DNA from: Microbacterium barkeri
Lineage (GTDB): Bacteria > Actinomycetota > Actinomycetes > Actinomycetales > Microbacteriaceae
DNA length: 64,000 bases
Direction: 5' to 3'
Assembly: GCF_027921765.1 (NCBI RefSeq)
Contig: NZ_BSEJ01000010.1
Location: forward strand, 1-64,000
Of this stretch, positions 59,594-64,000 are shown in pieces (position 1 is the first letter of the stretch; each line of letters starts with the position of its first letter). The position numbers and the translations under genes are program-made. Below the pieces are notes generated by a model. That model ran no database searches, was not told where the DNA came from, and saw only the letters and a program-made list of their open reading frames with translations.

Positions 59594-59950
59594 TCACTGT
59601 CCACCGGATCCTGGTCCGCGTTCGACGATACCTGCGATGCGCTCCTGCTCCTCTTCCGTCAGCATCAGCCCGCCGACGCCGATCCGGTTCAGGCCGGGCC
59701 GGTTGGTGCTGGCATCCGCGAGCTCTTGGAGGAACTGCATCCGCCCACGCTCGAGCGCCTCATTCTGGTCGGTGACGACGTCGGCCCAGGATTTGTGCGT
59801 GGCCGGCAGCTCCGGGCCGAAGTGCATGCCGTCGAGGTAGCTCGACACATCCGCATCGGCGACCTGGCCGCCGACGAGACGCACGCCGTTCTCGGTCTTG
59901 ACGACCGAGAAGATGTGCGCGCCGCCGTTCTTCCACGCGCCGTAGAGCAT
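59594..59950 (-). CDS. Unrecognised protein in immunity-type cluster
   Basis: A 118-residue protein from the ATG at 59948-59950 (a GTG at 59983 is an alternative). F-S-V-V-K-T-E-N-G-V-R-L and the C-terminal M-L-T-E-E-E-Q-E-R-I-A-G-I-V are the clearest secondary-structure elements. There is no signal, helix or catalytic motif. It ends 9 bases before the Imm35-like gene, probably as one operon. Confidence 0.5.
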   Translation of the reverse strand: MLYGAWKNGGAHIFSVVKTENGVRLVGGQVADADVSSYLDGMHFGPELPATHKSWADVVTDQNEALERGRMQFLQELADASTNRPGLNRIGVGGLMLTEEEQERIAGIVERGPGSGGQ

Positions 59951-59988
59951 GGCTCGCCCCACCGACAGCGGTGGTGCGCCCACCCTTC

Positions 59989-60387
59989 TCAGGCGGAGTC
60001 ACGGAGCGAGGTGACAAGCTCCGCGGGGAGGGCAAAGACCTTCTCGAGCAACGGGAGAAGGTTCCGGACTGCCTCGAGGTGTTGCTCTTCGGTCAGATCG
60101 TCGATTGCCGGAGGCGCGTCGCCAGTCCAGCCGATCGCTTCCGCCACGATCGTCAGGGACCAGGAGTCCCACCTGAGCCGCCCCTCGGATCGCAGCTGCT
60201 CCCGGAACTGACCGAGCACGCCCACGGGCTGAAACGCATTGCGATCGCGCGCGAGCTCGTCGCGAACGTACAACATCGCCGTTTCGAAACCGAGCAGGAA
60301 CGTGTGCACTCGCTCGAACGTGACGGGCTGCCCGATGTACATTCCGGATCGCTTCACGAATGCCTCGGCGATCGAGTAGACCGGCAA
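59989..60387 (-). CDS. Unrecognised immunity-like protein, possibly 5'-truncated by IS fragment
   Basis: A 132-residue protein with V-K-R-S-G-M-Y-I-G near the N-terminus and F-L-L-G-F-E-T-A. That pattern (R-P-G-M-Y-I-G, then F-L-x-G) is seen in small proteins next to toxins. The only start available is a TTG at 60385-60387, and 16 bases further up the frame enters the IS5-type fragment. The natural start may therefore have been lost. Confidence 0.5.
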   Translation of the reverse strand: MPVYSIAEAFVKRSGMYIGQPVTFERVHTFLLGFETAMLYVRDELARDRNAFQPVGVLGQFREQLRSEGRLRWDSWSLTIVAEAIGWTGDAPPAIDDLTEEQHLEAVRNLLPLLEKVFALPAELVTSLRDSA

Positions 60388-60403
60388 CTCGGCCGGCCCG
60401 TTA

Positions 60404-60525
60404 GGCCGTGTTGCTAAATGTGGGTGTGGAGCCTTCAGGTGATTCTTGAGTCGTGTCGCGAGATGTCATCACGGACGAGGTCTGGGAGCTGATCCGGGAC
60501 GTGTTCCCGCCGGCGAGGACACGGG
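60404..60525 (+). mobile_element. IS5/IS427-type element, 5' fragment
   Basis: Begins with the same inverted repeat GGCCGTGTTGCTAA as the full element at 54812-55734 and continues through the leader into the first 25 codons of orfA (M-S-R-D-V-I-T-D-E-V-W), then breaks off at 60525. It is in inverted orientation to the full copy, with its outer end facing it. The leader differs by a few bases, so it is an independent insertion rather than a fresh duplicate. Confidence 0.9.
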
Positions 60526-60562
60526 GTGACGGCGCTCAGCGAATCTCCTCAGAGTTGCTCAT

Positions 60563-60600
60563 CGAAACTCCCCAGGTCGCGGGGTTCAGACCAACCTCTG
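60563..60600 (-). repeat. ychF-tail-linked repeat, copy e (diverged)
   Basis: The minus strand reads CCAGAGGTTGGTCTG-A-ACC, matching copy d over its first 19-20 bases, then departs from the palindrome (CCGCGACCTGGGGAGTTTCG). It is the weakest copy and marks the left edge of the 60639-60977 gene. Confidence 0.55.
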
Positions 60601-60638
60601 GCAGACGGGCGCAGCGAACCGCTTCAACCTCTTGGTTG

Positions 60639-60977
60639 TCAGGCGCGCCAGAGCACCGCGTCTTCCACTCCATCCGTGGCGAGCAGCGCTGGGAGGTCGG
60701 GCACCCGCAATGGGCGATGTATCGGCGGATGGTCCACCACCGAGTCCCAGCTCGGGCTCCCTTCGGGGATCTCGAGGAAGTCACCGTTCATGAGTTCGAC
60801 GATGATCTGCAGATAGGACTCGGCAACGGTGAGACCGCCGACCGTCACGCCCGGTTCGCGTGCCAGCACAACAGACCGGACGTCCGACCACGGCGTGAGG
60901 ATTCCGAACGTCACGATGCCCTCGGCGATGATCCTGTACTCCATCCGGAGACCGTCCCTCCGCTCGTTTTCGCCCAC
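60639..60977 (-). CDS. Unrecognised protein between repeats e and c
   Basis: A 112-residue protein from a GTG at 60975-60977 (an ATG at 60944 would give 101). I-I-A-E-G-I-V-T-F-G-I-L-T-P-W-S-D-V-R-S-V and Y-L-Q-I-I-V-E-L-M-N-G-D-F-L-E-I alternate like a beta-rich PH-type domain. No family named. It is the only gene in its interval of the repeat array. Confidence 0.5.
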   Translation of the reverse strand: MGENERRDGLRMEYRIIAEGIVTFGILTPWSDVRSVVLAREPGVTVGGLTVAESYLQIIVELMNGDFLEIPEGSPSWDSVVDHPPIHRPLRVPDLPALLATDGVEDAVLWRA

Positions 60978-61050
60978 TCGACAGTACGACGTGAAATCCT
61001 CACCCCGCGACGGCCTATGGGCTGGAGGTGGGCCGCCCCTTGCTCACAAA

Positions 61051-61094
61051 TTGAATCTCCACTCCACCGAGTTCCGGCACGGACGAACATCTGG
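61051..61094 (-). repeat. ychF-tail repeat, copy c
   Basis: The minus strand reads CCAGATGTTCGTCCGTGCC then GGAACTCGGTGGAG and a diverged tail (TGGAGATTCAATTTGTGA) in place of the exact V-E-F-R-F-N-V end. It lies between the 60639-60977 gene and the operator of the TetR gene at 61143. Confidence 0.75.
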
Positions 61095-61112
61095 CACACC
61101 TGCCTCGCAATC

Positions 61113-61128
61113 CGATACACTCGTATCG
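61113..61128. promoter_or_regulatory. TetR operator candidate
   Basis: CGATAC-ACTC-GTATCG is a perfect 6-4-6 palindrome ending 14 bases before the GTG of the TetR gene at 61143. It probably serves autorepression. Confidence 0.7.
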
Positions 61129-61142
61129 ATTAGGAGGTGCCA

Positions 61143-61739
61143 GTGAGCCGAGGTGTGGGGCGGGACCACGAGACAGTGCGCGGCGCTATCGCTGCCGCAG
61201 CGTGCGTACTGGTGGCGGAGGAAGGTGCCGGCGCGTTGACGGTGCGACGAGTTGCTGCCGCTGCTGGGGTCTCGCCCGGCCGGGTTCAGCACTACTTCCC
61301 CGACCGCACTGCTCTGATGCTCGCGGCCTTCGACTCGGTACAGCACGCCGTTGCCGCAGAGGTGGCCACGGCCGTCGGGGAAGCCGCCGCGCCGGAACAG
61401 GTGTTGACCGCCGTCCTGCGCGCGATGATTCCCACCGACGACACAGCGATGCGACGACTGCGGGTGGTGGCGCAGTTCGAGTCGCTGGCGCTCACGGAGG
61501 ACATCCTGGCGACGAGGATCCGCGAGGGGCACGCCGAACTTCTCGCCTTCCTCGAACGCCTCCTGGAATCCAGCAGGATCCGCCTCGACTCGAACAACAC
61601 CGAAGGCACTCTTCAGGGACTCCTTGCTACGGCCGAAGGGCTCAGCGGGCAGGTTCTCCTCGGCCAGTCCTCGCCCGATCGGGCGCTCGCGCTGCTGCAG
61701 ACATCCATCGACGACATGTTTCGAGGAGTCGCATCGTGA
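61143..61739 (+). CDS. TetR-family regulator
   Basis: A 198-residue regulator. The HTH is L-T-V-R-R-V-A-A-A-A-G-V-S-P-G-R-V-Q-H-Y-F at residues about 33-53. The second GTG (61143) is chosen because AGGAGG sits five bases before it. Its stop overlaps the start of the membrane protein gene that follows (GTGA). Confidence 0.88.
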   Translation: MSRGVGRDHETVRGAIAAAACVLVAEEGAGALTVRRVAAAAGVSPGRVQHYFPDRTALMLAAFDSVQHAVAAEVATAVGEAAAPEQVLTAVLRAMIPTDDTAMRRLRVVAQFESLALTEDILATRIREGHAELLAFLERLLESSRIRLDSNNTEGTLQGLLATAEGLSGQVLLGQSSPDRALALLQTSIDDMFRGVAS

Positions 61740-62320
61740 CCACGCAATCATCAACGACGCTGAGGCCCCTCCGGTGGGGAGCCGGCCTCATCCGGGGGAG
61801 ATTCGAGGTGCACCGGAACGGACATCACTACGTCGTCGACTCCGGGTACCTCGATCTCGATGAGCGCATCTCCCTGTACCGCGACGGTCGCCTCGTCGAC
61901 ACAACGCGACGCAAGGCCTCCTTCGCCATCGAAGACGGCGCGCACATCGAGGCAGCTGTCGCAAAGCTCGGGATGAAGTACGTACGCATCCGCGAGGCGA
62001 AGGCACGGGAGACCCAGCCGCTGACCCCTGCTGCGGGCACCGCCGAGGCTTGGCGAGCGAACCTCGACCGCCAGCACCCCGCAACCAGTCGAGCAGTCGG
62101 AATCGTCGCCACCCTCATCGTCGTGGGGGTGCTTCTGCTCGAGCTTCCTCAGCTGATCAACCTCGTCGGTCTGCTGACGTCGTACGTCGGGCTCCCAGTA
62201 TTCGAGATCCCGGCGATCCGCCTCGCGGGTTGGCAGAACCTCCTCGTCATCATCGCCGGAGGCCTCGCGGCGATCGAACGAGGGCTGAGCATGAGATACA
62301 ACCCACTCTTGGACGACTGA
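61736..62320 (+). CDS. Membrane protein coupled to a TetR regulator, function unknown
   Basis: A 194-residue protein. The first 100 residues are beta-rich and soluble (F-E-V-H-R-N-G-H-H-Y-V-V-D, I-S-L-Y-R-D-G-R). One clear helix (I-V-A-T-L-I-V-V-G-V-L-L-L) and one weaker one (L-L-V-I-I-A-G-G-L-A-A) follow. The TetR/membrane-protein pairing repeats the layout at 53336-54632 without obvious sequence identity. Confidence 0.55.
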   Translation: MTTQSSTTLRPLRWGAGLIRGRFEVHRNGHHYVVDSGYLDLDERISLYRDGRLVDTTRRKASFAIEDGAHIEAAVAKLGMKYVRIREAKARETQPLTPAAGTAEAWRANLDRQHPATSRAVGIVATLIVVGVLLLELPQLINLVGLLTSYVGLPVFEIPAIRLAGWQNLLVIIAGGLAAIERGLSMRYNPLLDD

Positions 62321-62356
62321 ACCCCCGCTGGTCAACGCGATAGGCAGCCAATCGCC

Positions 62357-62407
62357 TCACACATTGAAGCGGAACTCCACCGAGTTCCGGTACAGACCAA
62401 CCTCTGG
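62357..62407 (-). repeat. ychF-tail repeat, copy d
   Basis: The minus strand reads CCAGAGGTTGGTCTGTACC, the palindrome GGAACTC-GGTG-GAGTTCC (62371-62388) and then CGCTTCAATGTG with a TGA stop, encoding V-E-F-R-F-N-V in the ychF frame. It lies just after the GNAT gene of the right-hand higBA unit. Confidence 0.8.
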
Positions 62408-62416
62408 GTCAAGAGC

Positions 62417-62932
62417 TCACCCATGCCTCAGCAGCACTCCCTCACCGCCGGTGAACTCGATGCCCGCGTAGTTCGCCGACCGCCCCACCTCGACGAATCC
62501 CAGCTTCAGGTGCAGATCGATCGAGGCGAGGTTCCGGGCGTTGATCACGCTGAAGACCGACTCGCCAGGCGCTCTCTCCGTCGCGGCTCGGAGCACCTCG
62601 CCCAGCAGCCGGGCAGCGACACCCTCTCGGCGCGCCTCAGGCACGACCGTCAGCCCTGCGATCAGCCACTCCGGATCAGAGCCGGGGTGAAGTGCGAACT
62701 TCTGCACGCCGCACCAGCCGACTGCATCTCCATCCCGCTCAGCGATGAGCAGGACATCCAGCCGCTCGATCATCCTCCGCGCGCGATCGACGTGTTCGTC
62801 GACGGTTCCGCCACGCACTGCCATGACTGTGGCGAGCGCGCCAGCGTCCGCCGGGTCGGCCAACCTGGTGCTGACCGTCCCGTTGGCCACCGACGGATTC
62901 ACGCTGGGCGCGTAGGCGGCGAAGTCGCTCAC
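62417..62932 (-). CDS. GNAT-family N-acetyltransferase, cargo of the right-hand higBA unit
   Basis: A 171-residue acetyltransferase. The strand L-I-A-G-L-T-V-V-P-E-A-R leads into R-E-G-V-A-A-R-L-L-G (acetyl-CoA loop), and N-x-x-S-I-D-L-H-L-K-L-G-F closes it. The ATG overlaps the higA copy 2 stop (ATGA), the same position that the nucleotidyltransferase-like gene takes behind higA copy 1. Substrate not known. Confidence 0.87.
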   Translation of the reverse strand: MSDFAAYAPSVNPSVANGTVSTRLADPADAGALATVMAVRGGTVDEHVDRARRMIERLDVLLIAERDGDAVGWCGVQKFALHPGSDPEWLIAGLTVVPEARREGVAARLLGEVLRAATERAPGESVFSVINARNLASIDLHLKLGFVEVGRSANYAGIEFTGGEGVLLRHG

Positions 62933-63231
62933 GTGACCTGCAGCGGCGTGATCGACTCGATCTGCTCCCCCGCAGCATCCTCTGCCCGGTCAAGCTCGTA
63001 GTGGCTCTGCAGGTTGATCCAGAACTCAGCCGACGTGCCGAAGTACTTCGCCAGCCGCAATGCGGTGTCCGCGGTGATCCCCCGCTTGCCGTGCACGATC
63101 TCATTGATCCGACGCGGCGGCACCCCGATCGACACCGCGAGCTTGTTCTGAGTGATCCCGAACCCCTCGATGAAGTCCTCCATGAGGACCTCTCCCGGGT
63201 GGATCGGCTCGATCTTGTCAGTGATAGTCAA
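62929..63231 (-). CDS. higA: HigA-type antitoxin, copy 2
   Basis: A 100-residue antitoxin, near-identical to copy 1 (42287-42589), with I-H-P-G-E-V-L-M-E-D-F, the helix-turn-helix I-T-Q-N-K-L-A-V-S-I-G and the G-T-S-A-E-F-W-I-N-L-Q tail. The same TTG start lies inside the end of higB. Conservation of start, overlap and length between copies supports the reading. Confidence 0.92.
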   Translation of the reverse strand: MTITDKIEPIHPGEVLMEDFIEGFGITQNKLAVSIGVPPRRINEIVHGKRGITADTALRLAKYFGTSAEFWINLQSHYELDRAEDAAGEQIESITPLQVT

Positions 63232-63499
63232 CGATCTCCACCTCCTCTGGCCCAGCATCCGTCCACACGAAGCTGATTCGCCACTGGTCGTTGATCCTGA
63301 TGCTGTACTGCCCGGCCCGATCACCCTTCAGTGCTTCGAGCCGGTTGCCGGGCGGGACGCGGAGGTCTTCGAGCACCTCCGCCGACCCCACCTGGCGCAG
63401 CTTGCGCAGAGCAACCCGATGGATCCTGGGATCGATGGACCGCACGCGCTCACGACGCCACAGGCGCTCGGTGTCCTTACTCCCGAACGACCTGATCAC
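63218..63499 (-). CDS. higB: HigB-type (RelE superfamily) toxin, copy 2
   Basis: A 93-residue toxin, near-identical to copy 1 (42576-42857): R-V-R-S-I-D-P-R-I-H-R-V-A-L-R-K-L, P-P-G-N-R-L-E-A-L-K-G and I-R-I-N-D-Q-W-R-I. It starts 34 bases after the true ychF stop and on the same strand, so ychF read-through could add to its own promoter. Confidence 0.93.
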   Translation of the reverse strand: MIRSFGSKDTERLWRRERVRSIDPRIHRVALRKLRQVGSAEVLEDLRVPPGNRLEALKGDRAGQYSIRINDQWRISFVWTDAGPEEVEIVDYH

Positions 63500-63532
63500 G
63501 AGACCAGTGTATAACGCGAAGCGTCAATAACG
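63500..63532 (-). promoter_or_regulatory. higBA promoter/operator behind ychF
   Basis: The 33 bases between the ychF stop and higB copy 2 contain TAACGC-GAA-GCGTCA and a second ATAACGCTATA element, with TATACACT as a possible -10. The layout matches 42858-42890. HigA probably binds here to autorepress. Confidence 0.55.
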
Positions 63533-64000
63533 CTATACGTTAAATCGAAACTCGACCACGTCGCCGTCCTGCATGACGTAGTCCTTGCCCTCGATCCGCA
63601 CGCGGCCCTTCGCCTTGGCCTCGTTCATCGACCCGGCCTCGTCGAGGTCGGCGAACGAGACGACCTCGGCCTTGATGAAGCCGCGCTCGAAGTCGGTGTG
63701 GATGACCCCGGCGGCCTGCGGTGCCGTCCACCCCTTGCGGATGGTCCACGCGCGCGCCTCCTTGGGCCCCGCGGTGAGGTAGGTCTGCAGCCCGAGCGTC
63801 TCGAAGCCGACGCGCGCGAGCTGGTCGAGCCCCGACTCCTCCTGGCCGAGCGACTGGAGCAGCTCGAGTGCCTCGGCCGGCTCGAGGTCGATGAGCTCCG
63901 ACTCGACCTTCGCGTCGAGGAACACGGCTTTGGCGGGCGCGACGAGCGCCGCGAGCTCCGCCATCCGCGCGGCGTCGGTGAGGACGCCCTCGTCGACGTT
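63533..64000 (-). CDS. ychF: YchF/OLA1-type ATPase, C-terminal part
   Basis: The C-terminal 155 residues of YchF, with the start beyond the window. The TGS domain is clear: G-L-Q-T-Y-L-T-A-G-P-K-E-A-R-A-W, A-G-V-I-H-T-D-F-E-R-G-F-I-K-A-E-V, and the universal ending M-Q-D-G-D-V-V-E-F-R-F-N-V. YchF is a ribosome-associated, redox-sensitive ATPase of the Obg family. Its 3' end is the template of the repeats found through the accessory region. The intact ending here indicates the gene survived all insertions. Confidence 0.96.
   Translation of the reverse strand, partial: NVDEGVLTDAARMAELAALVAPAKAVFLDAKVESELIDLEPAEALELLQSLGQEESGLDQLARVGFETLGLQTYLTAGPKEARAWTIRKGWTAPQAAGVIHTDFERGFIKAEVVSFADLDEAGSMNEAKAKGRVRIEGKDYVMQDGDVVEFRFNV

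Noticed and set aside
61202..61735. In-frame upstream extension of the 61736 membrane protein
   Set aside because: The extension would overlap the whole TetR gene in another frame. The GTG overlapping the TetR stop is the natural start.

Overview
The window is high-GC, densely coded actinobacterial DNA with many ATGA/GTGA overlaps between genes. The gene families (MetPS transporter, NrtR, ECF41 sigma factor, class B PBP lipoprotein, DUF559 endonuclease) point to Microbacteriaceae, most likely Microbacterium or a close relative. That placement is an inference from gene content; there is no rRNA in the window.

Positions 1 to about 38.3 kb look like chromosome backbone. The 3' end of an IS481-type transposase is followed by sdaA-gcvT-gcvH-gcvP (minus strand, behind a tandem glycine riboswitch), then thiM-thiE-thiD/tenA (minus, behind a TPP riboswitch), then nrtR and nadA-nadB-nadC-cysteine desulfurase (plus). 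Next come a GT2 glycosyltransferase, a DUF559 nuclease-like gene between 44-bp direct repeats, divergent ABC and MFS exporters, a methionine/alanine importer (metP-metS) with a possible tiny third gene, a BASS transporter, an ECF sigma/anti-sigma/lipoprotein group, a CYP152-type P450 and a PBP. After these lie a mismatch-glycosylase fusion with a TetR regulator, a divergent ECF41 regulon, and several regulator/enzyme pairs with visible palindromic operators.

From about 38.3 kb to 63.5 kb the region is accessory: pseudogenes (nucleotidyltransferase, alpha/beta-hydrolase, a TetR/amidase hybrid, an HTH regulator), two kinds of insertion sequence, immunity-like genes, a VanRS/VanY-like group, and regulator/effector pairs. 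The right edge is the 3' part of ychF (minus strand, running out of the window). Copies of the ychF 3' tail (ending V-E-F-R-F-N-V-stop), or of a linked roughly 45-bp sequence, recur at about 40.98, 41.74, 42.89, 60.56, 61.05 and 62.36 kb. All have the same orientation as ychF, and between neighbouring copies lie one to three genes. Two of these units carry near-identical higB-higA toxin-antitoxin pairs whose antitoxin stop codon overlaps the start of a different cargo gene: a lincosamide/aminoglycoside nucleotidyltransferase-like gene in one and a GNAT acetyltransferase in the other. A third, decayed unit keeps only the promoter region and the end of higA. This looks like serial insertion of gene cassettes at the ychF 3' end and is the most unusual feature of the window. 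No integrase is visible.

Within the accessory region, 55.7-60.4 kb holds the C-terminal end of a TNT-type (NAD glycohydrolase) polymorphic toxin, a DUF2185 immunity-like gene and a run of small unrecognised genes resembling a poly-immunity locus. It is bounded by two inward-facing copies of one IS5/IS427-type element, one of them truncated.
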